Assembly: GCF_003640395.1 (NCBI RefSeq)
Contig: NZ_RBZQ01000001.1
Span: 62,001 to 126,000 of the forward strand
From: Stutzerimonas urumqiensis
GTDB taxonomy: Bacteria > Pseudomonadota > Gammaproteobacteria > Pseudomonadales > Pseudomonadaceae
Direction of reading: 5' to 3'
DNA: 64,000 nt
Shown piece after piece: positions 25,770-34,231 of this stretch (positions are counted from its first letter, which is position 1; the number at the start of each line of letters is the position of its first letter). A model generated the notes under the pieces. It saw only the letters and a list, made by a program, of their open reading frames with translations. It had not been told where the DNA came from and did no database searches. Made by a program: the position numbers and the translations under genes.

Positions 25770-27193
25770 GCCTGGTCAACGACATGCTGCGTGATCTCGA
25801 AGCGCGCCGCGATTCGGCGGGCGACGCCGCGCCCTTCGCCGGCCTGCGGGCCGCCGACGAGCAGGCCAGCCAGCGCCGGGCACGCCTCGCAGTCGGGCGC
25901 AAGGCCCTGATGATGGCGGTGGCGGCCGTGATCGTCGGCGTTCCGGTCGGGCTGTGGTTGCAGCCCGCGCCCATCCCGGAGGCGGCCCCGGTAGCGGTCG
26001 CGGAGTCGGTTGCCGCGCCGGCAGCGACCAGTGCATCACCGGCGACAACCGAGGCGCCCATCGTCGAGGCAACCGACATCGTCACGCCGGCCGAGCCCTC
26101 GACGGCGCGGCTACTGGCCGTGCTGCCGCAGAACGATGGCCAGCGGTTCGCGCTGCAACTGCTGATCGACCAGCCGGTGAGCTACCAGCGGAGCGACGGC
26201 GACGCCCGTGTGACCTTCCGCCTGAACGAGGTAACGCTGGCCGGCGAGGCGATGCAGGGCCAGGTCGAGCGCGAGGGGGTGCAGCTCCGCTGGCAGATCG
26301 AGCCGCTGGGCGAGCAGGTCCGGCTGGTGCTTGAAGGGGAGGGCTTGCAGGTCCAGGATCGCCTCGAAGCGGCCGGCGACCGCTGGCAGCTCTGGATCGA
26401 GGTGCCGCTGGTGGCGCGAGCGGACGAAGAACCGCTCGATGTGGCGCACTTGCCGGTGGCCGAGTCCGTCGACGAACCCGCCCTGCCAGCCTGGGCGACG
26501 CGCGAGGCACCGACCGAGGCGTCGACTTCAACCCCCGAGCAGGCCATCGAACCCGAGGTGGACGCCGAACCCGTTACCGAACGTGGCCCGGCGGACATCC
26601 ACATCGTCGCCCACCAGCCCGATGCGCTCGCCCGTGCCCGCCAGGCACTGGCGGCGCAGGACTATCCGCGCGCGATCGCCGAGCTGACCGCGTTGCGTGA
26701 CAGCCAGCCGGACAACCCCGAGGCCGCGCGCTGGCTGGCACGCGCCCACCTGGCGGACGGTCGCGTTGGCGAGCTGCTGACCTGGTTGCCGGCGGCGCTC
26801 GCCAGGCGGCCGCATGACCTCGAGCTGCGCGCGCTGCTCGCTCGCGGCCAGCTGCAGGCCGGCGATGCGCAAGGCGCCGTGGCCACCTTGCGCGAACGCG
26901 CGCCGCAGGCGTCCGAAGCGCCGGACTACCTCGCCTTGCAGGCGGCCATCCACCAGCAGCTCGGCGAATGGGCCGAGAGCGCCGCGCTGTACCAGCGATT
27001 GGTCAGCCTGCGTCCCGGCGAGCCCGTATGGCGACTGGGCCTGGCGATCGCGCTGGAACAGCTCGATCGCCCTGGCGAAGCCGCCTCTCATTACCGCCTC
27101 GCCCTACGCGGGCAAGGCCTGGACGGCAGCACCCGGCGCTATGCCGAGGATCGCCTTGCCGCGCTCGCTGCCGTTTCCGGAGAAATGCCATGA
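25766..27193 (+). CDS. mshN: MSHA biogenesis protein MshN (TPR)
   Basis: A 475-residue bitopic protein: short cytoplasmic N-terminus starting MSLVNDMLRDLEARR (the MshN hallmark), one transmembrane segment near residues 48-66, a Pro/Ala/Glu-rich linker, and a periplasmic portion. An AMIN-like beta region at about 110-210 (FALQLLIDQPVSYQRSDGDA) may bind peptidoglycan. The last 180 residues are tetratricopeptide repeats (for example ARQALAAQDYPRAIAELTAL and LAALAAVSGEMP at the end). TPRs would scaffold the pilus complex. ATG 25766 overlaps the mshM stop, and the end overlaps mshE (ATGA). Confidence 0.87.
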   Translation: MSLVNDMLRDLEARRDSAGDAAPFAGLRAADEQASQRRARLAVGRKALMMAVAAVIVGVPVGLWLQPAPIPEAAPVAVAESVAAPAATSASPATTEAPIVEATDIVTPAEPSTARLLAVLPQNDGQRFALQLLIDQPVSYQRSDGDARVTFRLNEVTLAGEAMQGQVEREGVQLRWQIEPLGEQVRLVLEGEGLQVQDRLEAAGDRWQLWIEVPLVARADEEPLDVAHLPVAESVDEPALPAWATREAPTEASTSTPEQAIEPEVDAEPVTERGPADIHIVAHQPDALARARQALAAQDYPRAIAELTALRDSQPDNPEAARWLARAHLADGRVGELLTWLPAALARRPHDLELRALLARGQLQAGDAQGAVATLRERAPQASEAPDYLALQAAIHQQLGEWAESAALYQRLVSLRPGEPVWRLGLAIALEQLDRPGEAASHYRLALRGQGLDGSTRRYAEDRLAALAAVSGEMP

Positions 27194-28917
27194 CTTCGCT
27201 CGACCTCCGCCAGCGCAAGGTGCGCATCGGCGACCTGCTGATCCAGGCCGGCCTCATCACCGACACGCAGCTGCAACTGGCGCTGCAAGAGCAGAAGCGC
27301 ACCGGCTCCAAGCTCGGCCGCACGGTCGTCGATCTCGGCTTCATCGACGAAGGCCGCCTGCTCAAGGCGCTGTCCGAGCAATTGCAGATCCCGTTCATCG
27401 AGCTCAAGCATTACAAGCTCGACAACAACCTGACCCAGAGCCTGCCCGAGGCCGTGGCGCGGCGCTTCCGGGTCATCATCCTGTCGCGGCAAGGCGACGG
27501 CTTGCTGGTTGGCATGACCGACCCCCTCGACCTGTTCGCCCAGGACGAGATGGAGCGCCTGCTCAAGAAGCGCATTCACCCGGCGGTGGTGCGCGAGAGC
27601 GAGCTGCTGGCGATGCTCGACCAGGTCTATCGGCGCACCAGCCAGATCGCCTCGATCGCCGGCGAGCTGGATGGCGAGCTGCAGGAAAGCGACTTCGACC
27701 TCTCGCGCCTCGGCGCCGACAGCAACACCGACGCGCCCGTGGTGCGCCTGCTCCAGACCCTGTTCGAAGACGCCGTGCAGATGAAGGCCTCGGACATCCA
27801 CATCGAGCCGGACGAGGGGCTGGTGCGCATTCGCCAGCGGATCGACGGTGTGCTCAACGAGCAGGTGATGAAGGAGCATCGCATCGCCTCGGCGCTGGTC
27901 ATGCGCCTGAAGATCATGTCCGGCCTCGACATCTCCGAGAAGCGCCTGCCGCAGGATGGCCGCTTCAACATTCGCGTGCGCAACCGCAACATCGACGTGC
28001 GCGTCTCGACCATGCCCGTGCAGTTCGGCGAGTCGGTGGTCATGCGTCTGCTCGACCAGAGCGGGGCCATGTTCAACCTCGAAGGCACCGGCATGCCGCC
28101 GGCCATCCTCGAGCGCTTCCGGCGCCTGTTGCAGCGCCCGCACGGCATGGTGCTGGTCACCGGGCCCACCGGCTCGGGCAAGACCACCACGCTGTACGCC
28201 GGCCTCACCGAGCTCAACAGCCCGGAGAAAAAGATCATCACCGTGGAAGACCCGGTGGAATACCGCCTGCCGCGCATCAACCAGGTGCAGGTCAACGCCA
28301 AGATCGAACTGACCTTCGCCCGCGTGCTGCGCGCCGCCCTGCGTCAGGACCCGGACATCGTGCTGGTCGGTGAGATCCGCGACCAGGAGACCGCCGAGAT
28401 CGGGCTGCGCGCCGCGCTCACCGGCCACCTGGTGCTCTCGACGCTGCACACCAACGACGCGCTGACTTCGGCCATGCGCCTGATCGACATGGGCGTCGAA
28501 CCGTTCCTCGTTGCGACCGCACTGAACGCCGTGCTGGCCCAGCGGCTGGTGCGGCGCGTGTGCGAAAGCTGCATGGAGGAACACGAAGCCGACCCCCGCC
28601 AGCTCGTCTGGCTGGAAGGGCTGCACCGGGGCTCATTGACGGGGCGCCACTTCAAGCGCGGCGTTGGCTGCCATCACTGCCATAACAGCGGCTACAGCGG
28701 CCGGGTCGGCGTTTACGAACTGCTGGAACTGGACGAGCCGATGATCGCCGCGCTGCGCCGGGGCGACCCGCAGGGTTTCGCCGAAGCCGCTCGCCAGCAG
28801 CCGCACTACCGCCCCCTGGCCGCCTGTGCACTCGACTACGCATTGGCGGGCGTGACCAGCATCGAAGAAGTGCTGCGGGTCACCGCGACCCTCGCCGAAG
28901 ACGAGGTGACGGCGTGA
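27190..28917 (+). CDS. mshE: MSHA pilus assembly ATPase MshE
   Basis: A 575-residue hexameric extension ATPase of the PilB/GspE family that powers pilus polymerisation. The N-terminal domain carries two MshEN c-di-GMP-binding motifs separated by five residues: RIGDLLIQAGLITDTQLQLA (about residues 10-33) and KLGRTVVDLGFIDEGRLLKA (about 39-62). The C-terminal ATPase shows Asp-box/Walker features: Walker A GPTGSGKTTT near 330, IVLVGEIRDQETAEIG, and His-box LVLSTLHTNDA. A zinc tetracysteine (CESC and CHHC) near 458-498 is present. MshEN binding of c-di-GMP is an established activator of MSHA pilus extension. ATG 27190 overlaps the mshN stop. Confidence 0.95.
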   Translation: MTSLDLRQRKVRIGDLLIQAGLITDTQLQLALQEQKRTGSKLGRTVVDLGFIDEGRLLKALSEQLQIPFIELKHYKLDNNLTQSLPEAVARRFRVIILSRQGDGLLVGMTDPLDLFAQDEMERLLKKRIHPAVVRESELLAMLDQVYRRTSQIASIAGELDGELQESDFDLSRLGADSNTDAPVVRLLQTLFEDAVQMKASDIHIEPDEGLVRIRQRIDGVLNEQVMKEHRIASALVMRLKIMSGLDISEKRLPQDGRFNIRVRNRNIDVRVSTMPVQFGESVVMRLLDQSGAMFNLEGTGMPPAILERFRRLLQRPHGMVLVTGPTGSGKTTTLYAGLTELNSPEKKIITVEDPVEYRLPRINQVQVNAKIELTFARVLRAALRQDPDIVLVGEIRDQETAEIGLRAALTGHLVLSTLHTNDALTSAMRLIDMGVEPFLVATALNAVLAQRLVRRVCESCMEEHEADPRQLVWLEGLHRGSLTGRHFKRGVGCHHCHNSGYSGRVGVYELLELDEPMIAALRRGDPQGFAEAARQQPHYRPLAACALDYALAGVTSIEEVLRVTATLAEDEVTA

Positions 28918-28975
28918 CCGCACGCAGCCTGGGTCTGCACGCAGCGGGGAGCTTATCCACCGCAGCGGCACCTAT

Positions 28976-29000
28976 TCGCCGGCAAGCCGGCTCCTACAGG
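28976..29000. repeat. REP-like element between mshE and mshG
   Basis: TCGCCGGCAAGCCGGCTCCTACAGG contains a GCCGGC/GCCGGC palindrome and the CTCCTACA core seen in pseudomonad REP sequences. It lies in the 160-base gap that separates mshE from mshG, unlike most joints of this operon, which overlap. Confidence 0.65.
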
Positions 29001-29077
29001 TGTGGTTCGCTCGCCGACGGGTTTGGATCGACCACCTCCGCCCGCATCCATCCCCGGCAGCCGGAGGCGCATCGCTG

Positions 29078-30313
29078 ATGCCGACCTTCCACTACACCGG
29101 CCGCGACCGCAGCGGGGCGAAGGTCACGGGTACGCTCGAGCACACCAGCGCCGATGCCGCCGCCAGCGACCTGCTGGCCCGGCAGATCACGCCCCTGACG
29201 ATCGACGTGCTCGCCGAGCGGGTGCAGGTCGACGTCATGGCGCTCGCACGCGAGAAGCTGCGGCGCAAGCGGGTCGACCTCGACGAGCTGATCATTTTCT
29301 GCCGGCAGATGTTCAGCCTGAGCAAGGCCGGCGTGCCGATCATCCGTGCCATCGGCGGTCTGGCCGAGTCGCACCGCAACCTGTTTTTTCGCGAGGTTTT
29401 GCAGGCGGTACGTGCCGACCTCGAGAGCGGCCAGTCGATGGCGGTCGCCCTATATGCGCACCCGAAGGTCTTCAACAGCCTGTTCGTCAGCATGGTCAGC
29501 GTCGGCGAGAACACCGGCCAGCTCGACCAGGCGTTCAAGCAACTGTCGACCTACCTGGAGCTGGAGCGCGAGACCCGCAAGCGCATCAAGCAGGCCACGC
29601 GCTATCCGATCTTCGTGATGGTGGCGATGGGCGTGGCGTTGGCGGTGATCAACCTGTTCGTAATCCCCGCCTTCTCCAAGGTCTTCGCCCAGTTTCACGC
29701 GCAGTTGCCCTGGGCGACCCGCGTGCTGATCGGCACGTCCGACTTCTTCCGCGACTGGTGGTGGCTGCTCGGCATCGGGCTGGCTGGCGGTCTGTACGGG
29801 TTCTTCCGCTGGATCGAGACCGAGCCCGGCGCGCTGCGCTGGGACCGCATCAAGCTGCGCCTGCCCATCGTCGGCCCGATTTTCGAGCGCATCGCGCTGG
29901 CCCGCTTCACCCGCACCTTCGCGATGATGTACCGGGCCGGCGTGCCCTTGTTGCAGACCCTCTCGATCAACAGCGCCAGCGTCGGCAACCGCTATATCGG
30001 TCAGGCGATCCTCGGCATGCGCGAAGGCATCGAGCGCGGCGAAGCCCTGACGCGTACCGCCTCGGCGAGCGGCCTGTTCACGCCGCTGGTGCTGCAAATG
30101 ATGGCCGTGGGCGAAGAGACCGGTGCGCTGGACGACCTCTTCGTCGAGGTCGCGGACTTCTACGAGCAGGAGGTCGACTATGACCTCAAGCAACTGGCCG
30201 ATGCCATCGAGCCGATCCTCATCGTGGCGATGGGCGTGATGGTGCTGGTGCTGGCGTTGGGCGTGTTCCTGCCGATGTGGGAACTGGCGTCGGCCGCGCG
30301 AGGCGGTGCATGA
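29078..30313 (+). CDS. mshG: MSHA pilus platform protein MshG
   Basis: A 411-residue inner-membrane platform protein of the PilC/GspF family, at the base of the pilus, which receives energy from the MshE ATPase. It begins MPTFHYTGRDRSGAKVTGTL and has two T2SSF domains (about 70-190 and 270-400), each with the LXXFXXXLXXLXXAGVP-like pattern (FCRQMFSLSKAGVPII and RFTRTFAMMYRAGVPLLQ). There are three to four hydrophobic segments (about 168-190, 218-240, 380-400). ATG 29078 follows GGAGG. Its end overlaps mshF (ATGA). Confidence 0.94.
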   Translation: MPTFHYTGRDRSGAKVTGTLEHTSADAAASDLLARQITPLTIDVLAERVQVDVMALAREKLRRKRVDLDELIIFCRQMFSLSKAGVPIIRAIGGLAESHRNLFFREVLQAVRADLESGQSMAVALYAHPKVFNSLFVSMVSVGENTGQLDQAFKQLSTYLELERETRKRIKQATRYPIFVMVAMGVALAVINLFVIPAFSKVFAQFHAQLPWATRVLIGTSDFFRDWWWLLGIGLAGGLYGFFRWIETEPGALRWDRIKLRLPIVGPIFERIALARFTRTFAMMYRAGVPLLQTLSINSASVGNRYIGQAILGMREGIERGEALTRTASASGLFTPLVLQMMAVGEETGALDDLFVEVADFYEQEVDYDLKQLADAIEPILIVAMGVMVLVLALGVFLPMWELASAARGGA

Positions 30314-30849
30314 CGACCGCCCTCGACGTCCACCGCGCCCAGGCGCTCGCCGTCCCGGTTGGCAGACTGCTTGCAGTGATCGCCTTGCTGGCCGTGGGGC
30401 TGCCAATCGGTTGGCGCGTGTTGCAGGTCAGCGAGGCGCGCGCGATGGAGGCGACCCGCGAAAACCTGTCGCTTGGGCTCGCCGCCCGAGCGGCCGAGCA
30501 AGTGGCCGCGGCGGGGCGCATCGGCTCCGGCTGGCTGGACGCCGATCCGTTCAGCCAACTGCGCTGGCGGCAGGAGAACTACTGCGGCGAGCTGGCCGAC
30601 GGCCGACTCGCCCGACGGGGCTGCTGGCATTACCTGCCGCAGCGGAACTGGGTGCTCTACCGCAGCCGCTTCAGCGGCCTCGCGGAGACGGACGGAGGCC
30701 TTCACGCCTTCGTCCTGCAACCGGTGCCCGACCAGGCAACGACAGGCAAGCGAAGCCGGGGCGGATTCGTAAGCCTGGAATTGAAACCCGTCCCGGCCAG
30801 GGAACTGGCAGCGTGGATGACCCCAACCGAGGAGCAAGCGACACGATGA
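30310..30849 (+). CDS. mshF: MSHA biogenesis protein MshF
   Basis: A 179-residue protein in the usual MshF position between mshG and mshB. It has an N-terminal transmembrane segment (about residues 20-42, LLAVIALLAVGLPIGWRVL), followed by a soluble portion with two close cysteines (ENYCGELADGRLARRGCWHYL) and a basic C-terminal part. The single helix followed by a small beta-rich domain recalls MshF and minor-pilin-like proteins but lacks a class III prepilin cleavage site. The role of MshF in MSHA assembly is not defined. ATG 30310 overlaps the mshG stop, and its end overlaps mshB (ATGA). Confidence 0.78.
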   Translation: MTTALDVHRAQALAVPVGRLLAVIALLAVGLPIGWRVLQVSEARAMEATRENLSLGLAARAAEQVAAAGRIGSGWLDADPFSQLRWRQENYCGELADGRLARRGCWHYLPQRNWVLYRSRFSGLAETDGGLHAFVLQPVPDQATTGKRSRGGFVSLELKPVPARELAAWMTPTEEQATR

Positions 30850-31331
30850 AAAAACAGAACGGATTCACCCTGATCGAGCTGGTGGTGGTCATCGCCATCC
30901 TCGGCATCCTGGCGGCGGTGGCGCTGCCGCGGTTCATGAATGCCACGAAGGAGGCTCACGAAGCCGCCGTCGCCGGCACGGCCGGTGCGCTGGGCTCGGC
31001 TGTGGCGCTGGTGCGGGCGCAGTGGGAAGTCAACCGCGCCAAGAGCGGCACCAGCCCGAACACGAACATCACCGGCTTCGGTAACAACACCGTCGACGTC
31101 AACGCCGCCGGCTGGCCCGTGAATACCGAAGGCACCGACCTGCATTGCACCAACGTTTGGAACAGCGTGCTGCAGGGCTCCATCCCGACGATTACCGGTA
31201 CGGACCGCGACTACGTGCCGACCAAGAACGCGGCCAACACGATCTGCACCTTTACCTATCAGCGTGACGGCGGCGACGACGTCATCACGTACGACAGCAC
31301 CACCGGCCAAGTGGCCTACACCTTCAACTAA
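30846..31331 (+). CDS. mshB: MSHA prepilin-like protein MshB
   Basis: A 161-residue type IV prepilin with a very short leader, MKKQNG, then FTLIELVVVIAILGILA. A prepilin peptidase would cut after Gly6 and methylate Phe. Glu5 of the mature chain, required for subunit docking, is present. Two Cys (in HCTNVWN and ICTFTYQ) could form the usual pilin disulfide. By position and length it is the MshB-type minor or second pilin preceding mshA; with mshA it forms a pair with similar leaders but otherwise different sequences. ATG 30846 overlaps the mshF stop. Confidence 0.88.
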   Translation: MKKQNGFTLIELVVVIAILGILAAVALPRFMNATKEAHEAAVAGTAGALGSAVALVRAQWEVNRAKSGTSPNTNITGFGNNTVDVNAAGWPVNTEGTDLHCTNVWNSVLQGSIPTITGTDRDYVPTKNAANTICTFTYQRDGGDDVITYDSTTGQVAYTFN

Positions 31332-31350
31332 TGCGTTCCGGAGAATGCAA

Positions 31351-31797
31351 ATGAAAAAGCAGCAAAGTGGTTTCACCCTGATCGAGCTGATCATGGTCAT
31401 CGTGATTCTGGGGATTCTGGCGGCGTTTGCGTTGCCGAAGTTCGCCGACCTCAGCGGCGATGCGCGGCTTTCGGCCATGCAGGGCGCGCTTGGGTCTGTG
31501 AAGTCGGCGTCCTCAATCGCCCACTCGTATGCGCTAGCGAAAAGCTCGACGGGGAACATCACGCTCGAAGGCACCGAGATCACCATGGTGAACAAGTACC
31601 CGGCTCCGACCGCAGCGGGTATTGGTGCCGCCGCTCAGTTGAGCACGAGTGACTTCGCCTTCGACACGGACACTGCCGACACCCTTATCGTGCAAGCTAA
31701 AAATAAGCCGGCGTGCTCGTTCAGCTACAAAATGGCATCGGGCGACACGGCCCCGACCGTTACTTCAACGGCCCTCACCTCGACCAACTGCAATTAA
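31351..31797 (+). CDS. mshA: MSHA major pilin MshA
   Basis: A 148-residue type IV pilin, presumably the main structural subunit of the MSHA pilus. Leader MKKQQSG is cut before FTLIELIMVIVILGILAAFA; mature Glu5 is present. The helix continues as ALPKFADLSGDARLSAMQGALGSVK, the typical MshA N-terminal signature. Cysteines at CSFSYK and NCN near the C-terminus could close the D-loop. It has its own ribosome site (CGGAG) in the 19-base gap after mshB. It encodes more Thr/Ser/Ala than the neighbouring pilins, as expected of a repeating subunit, and it may be expressed at a higher level than the minor pilins. Confidence 0.9.
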   Translation: MKKQQSGFTLIELIMVIVILGILAAFALPKFADLSGDARLSAMQGALGSVKSASSIAHSYALAKSSTGNITLEGTEITMVNKYPAPTAAGIGAAAQLSTSDFAFDTDTADTLIVQAKNKPACSFSYKMASGDTAPTVTSTALTSTNCN

Positions 31798-31812
31798 TGT
31801 TGGCTTGAGCCA

Positions 31813-31865
31813 CGTAGGGGGGGTGGTCCCGACACGGTTGTCCGGCGGGTTTCACCCACCCTACG
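31813..31865. repeat. hairpin-forming inverted repeat after mshA
   Basis: CGTAGGG...GGTGG and CACCCACCCTACG form the arms of a long imperfect palindrome in the 105-base gap between mshA and mshC. A shorter GTAGGGTGGG-type core recurs after mshQ (38626-38647 and 38784-38805). It could attenuate transcription after the major pilin or stabilise its mRNA; there is no T-tract, so simple termination is unlikely. Confidence 0.6.
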
Positions 31866-31902
31866 TTCGCTTGGCAATGGCAGTAGTCCAAGGAGCCATC
31901 CG

Positions 31903-32352
31903 GTGACCATCCAACGCGGCTTCACCCTCGTCGAGCTGGTGATGACCCTCGTCATCATCGGCATCCTCGCCGCTGTGGTGGGGCCGCGGTTTTTCGATCG
32001 GCGGGTGTTCGATGAACGCCTGTTTTTCGAAGAGACGGTGTCCGCGGTGCGTTATGCGCAAAAGCTGGCGCTCGCCAGCGGCTGCCTGACCCAGGTCAGC
32101 CTCGACGCCGGCGGCTACCGCCTGCGCCGGGCGGCCAGTTGTACTTCCGGCGCTTATAGCGCCGATGTGCAGGGGCCGGATGGCCAGATTCCCTTCGCCA
32201 ACGCCGTGCCCGCCGGGGTCACGGTGTCGGCGCCCAATTTCCCCGTGGTGTTCGACTCGCTCGGACGCCCCTCGGCCGCGGCGAACGCCACGGTCGGTAC
32301 CTTTTCCATGCAGGTGAACGGCGGCACCGGGTTGGTGGAGGTGTCGCCATGA
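31903..32352 (+). CDS. mshC: MSHA minor pilin MshC
   Basis: A 149-residue prepilin-like protein starting MTIQRG, then FTLVELVMTLVIIGILAAV. Prepilin peptidase would cut after Gly6, and Glu5 is kept. A GspH-like minor pilin globular domain follows (VFDERLFFEETVSAVRYAQ, SGCLTQVSLDAGGYRL). It starts with GTG 31903 behind AAGGAG. Minor pilins of this type prime pilus assembly and sit near the tip. In the MSHA locus mshC, D, O, P and Q form the downstream group, as here. Confidence 0.85.
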   Translation: MTIQRGFTLVELVMTLVIIGILAAVVGPRFFDRRVFDERLFFEETVSAVRYAQKLALASGCLTQVSLDAGGYRLRRAASCTSGAYSADVQGPDGQIPFANAVPAGVTVSAPNFPVVFDSLGRPSAAANATVGTFSMQVNGGTGLVEVSP

Positions 32353-32440
32353 GGCAGCGCGGCACCGTTGCCGCGTCGCTCGGCCGCCGCGGCGTCGATC
32401 AAGCCGCACCCCCAGCCGGCACCCAGCAGGTGGGCTGCCC

Positions 32441-32935
32441 ATGACGGCGCTGCGCATCGGCCGCCATCAGCAGGGCATGACCCTGGTCGAGCTGATCATC
32501 ACCCTCGTCATCGTCGGGCTCTGCGCGGCGGCGCTGTACTCGGCGATGGCGTCGATCGCCGGTCGCTCGGTCGACCCCCTGTTGCGCCAGCAGAGTTTGT
32601 CCCTTGCCGAGGCTTATCTTGAAGAGATTGAGCTTCAGGCCTTCACGGCCACTGCGCAGCCGGCGTGCAGCCCGGCGCGGGCCTGCTTCAACGATATTCG
32701 CGATTACAACGGCCTGTCCGATTCGCCGCCCCGCAATGCCTTCGGCGCGCCCTTGGCCGACCTCGCGAACTACCGGGTGCAGGTCGCCGTGCGTGGGCCC
32801 ACCCTCTTGAGCGGCCAGCAGGCGCTGCGGATCGAGGTCACGGTGACCGATCCGGCCGGCCAATCGCTGGCACTCAGCGGCCTACGGACCTGCTATGGCG
32901 AAACCGATGCCAGCGGCGCGAGTACCTGCCCATGA
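32441..32935 (+). CDS. mshD: MSHA minor pilin MshD
   Basis: A 164-residue prepilin-like protein. The leader MTALRIGRHQQG is longer than in the pilins and is followed by MTLVELIITLVIVGLCAAA, a class III site with Met1 and Glu5. The globular part resembles GspI/PilV-type minor pilins (QQSLSLAEAYLEEIELQAF). There are four Cys, including the pair in QPACSPARACFND. ATG 32441 has only a modest ribosome site (CAGGTGGG); an 88-base gap separates it from mshC. Its end overlaps mshO (ATGA). Confidence 0.84.
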   Translation: MTALRIGRHQQGMTLVELIITLVIVGLCAAALYSAMASIAGRSVDPLLRQQSLSLAEAYLEEIELQAFTATAQPACSPARACFNDIRDYNGLSDSPPRNAFGAPLADLANYRVQVAVRGPTLLSGQQALRIEVTVTDPAGQSLALSGLRTCYGETDASGASTCP

Positions 32936-33813
32936 GTCGGATGCGTGGCTTCACGCTGGTCGAGCTGGTCATGGTCATCGCACTGGCCGGTGTGGTCGCG
33001 GTGATGGTCGGCGTCTTGTTCGCACGACCGATGGAAGGCTTCGTGGCGCAGAGTCGCCGCGCCGAACTGGTCGACCTCGGCGCCGGTGCGCTGAACCGGA
33101 TGGCGCGGGACGTGCGATTGGCTGTGCCCAATTCGCTGCGCGTCTCGGCGGATGGCCAGGCGCTGGAGCTGCTGCTCATCCACAGTGCGGCCCGCTATCG
33201 GCCCAATCGCAACGACAGCGATGGCCTGCGATTCGACTCGACGCCGGCCAACACGTGCGGCAGCGTCACGGACGGCGGCCGCTGCGACAGCGTCCAGGTG
33301 CTAGACCCCAATCTGGACCCAGCCGGCGCGCGCTGGCTGGTGATGTACAACATCGGCGCGGAATCGGGCGGCAACCCGGTCGCCGGCGCGAATGTCTGGG
33401 CGGGCGGCAATCCCGGCGTGATCACGCCGACCGGTACCACGATCAGCCGCCTGGCCAGTCCGCCGGCTGGCGAAACGCACCTGGCCCTTGGCAACCTGCC
33501 AACGGGCGGCTTTCGCTTCGCGTTCGCCTCGCCACAGCGGCGGCTGTACCTGGCCGAGCGGGTGGTGGGTTACCGCTGCCAGAACGGCCAGCTGCTGCGC
33601 TACAGCTACACCGACATCCTGCCCGCGCTGCCGAGCGAACCGCCGGCGGGTTCCAATCCGCAGCCGCTCGCCGGGTCGGTCAGTGCGTGTAACTTCGCCT
33701 ACCAACCCGGCACGACGCAGCGTGGCGGGCTGCTGACCCTGACGCTCGGCATCGAGCAGGACGGCGAGCGGCTGGGTCTCCTGCAACAGGTTCACGTCGA
33801 TAATGCGCCCTGA
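32932..33813 (+). CDS. mshO: MSHA minor pilin MshO
   Basis: A 293-residue prepilin-like protein, the largest of the minor pilins, of the PilW/GspJ type. The leader MSRMRG precedes FTLVELVMVIALAGVVAVM; cleavage after Gly6 and mature Glu5 are as expected. A long coiled helix (RRAELVDLGAGALNRMARDV) leads into a beta-rich globular domain with several Cys (for example NTCGSVTDGGRCDS). It would occupy the pilus tip complex. ATG 32932 overlaps the mshD stop, and the C-terminal 11 bases overlap mshP. Confidence 0.87.
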   Translation: MSRMRGFTLVELVMVIALAGVVAVMVGVLFARPMEGFVAQSRRAELVDLGAGALNRMARDVRLAVPNSLRVSADGQALELLLIHSAARYRPNRNDSDGLRFDSTPANTCGSVTDGGRCDSVQVLDPNLDPAGARWLVMYNIGAESGGNPVAGANVWAGGNPGVITPTGTTISRLASPPAGETHLALGNLPTGGFRFAFASPQRRLYLAERVVGYRCQNGQLLRYSYTDILPALPSEPPAGSNPQPLAGSVSACNFAYQPGTTQRGGLLTLTLGIEQDGERLGLLQQVHVDNAP

Positions 33814-34231
33814 CTTTCGCCGCGCACGCCACGCGCGAGGCTTCGGCCTTGTGGCGGCCATGTTTCTGATGATCGTTGTGACGTTGGTGATCCTGGCGAT
33901 GTCCCGGCTGTCCATCAACCAGCACGGCACCCTCAGCCTGTCGATCCAGCAGGCCCGCGCCTATCAGGCGGCCAGGGCTGGGTTGGAGTGGGGCATTGCG
34001 CAGGCCTTGAATGCCAACGCCTGCGATCCCAGCGCGGCGCCGACGTTGAGCGGTACCGGCCTGGACGAGTTCGCGCTCACGGTGGAATGCGACCGTGACG
34101 ATTACACCGACGCCGCGGGTGGCGCCCTCACGCTGTATCGCCTGGTTGCCACGGCACAGAACGGCCAGCCCGGTGCCCGCGCCGATTACGCCTACCGCCG
34201 GCTCAGTGCCGTCGTCGAAAGGACCCCCTGA
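33803..34231 (+). CDS. mshP: MSHA minor pilin MshP
   Basis: A 142-residue PilX/GspK-like minor-pilin component. The basic leader MRPDFRRARHARG is followed by FGLVAAMFLMIVVTLVILAM, with a hydrophobic helix but no Glu5 at the usual position, which is normal for GspK/PilX tip subunits. The rest has the SLSIQQARAYQAARAGLEWG segment typical of these proteins. It starts inside the end of mshO (11-base overlap) and shares one base with the mshQ start (TGATG), suggesting that MshP and MshQ are made together. Confidence 0.84.
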   Translation: MRPDFRRARHARGFGLVAAMFLMIVVTLVILAMSRLSINQHGTLSLSIQQARAYQAARAGLEWGIAQALNANACDPSAAPTLSGTGLDEFALTVECDRDDYTDAAGGALTLYRLVATAQNGQPGARADYAYRRLSAVVERTP

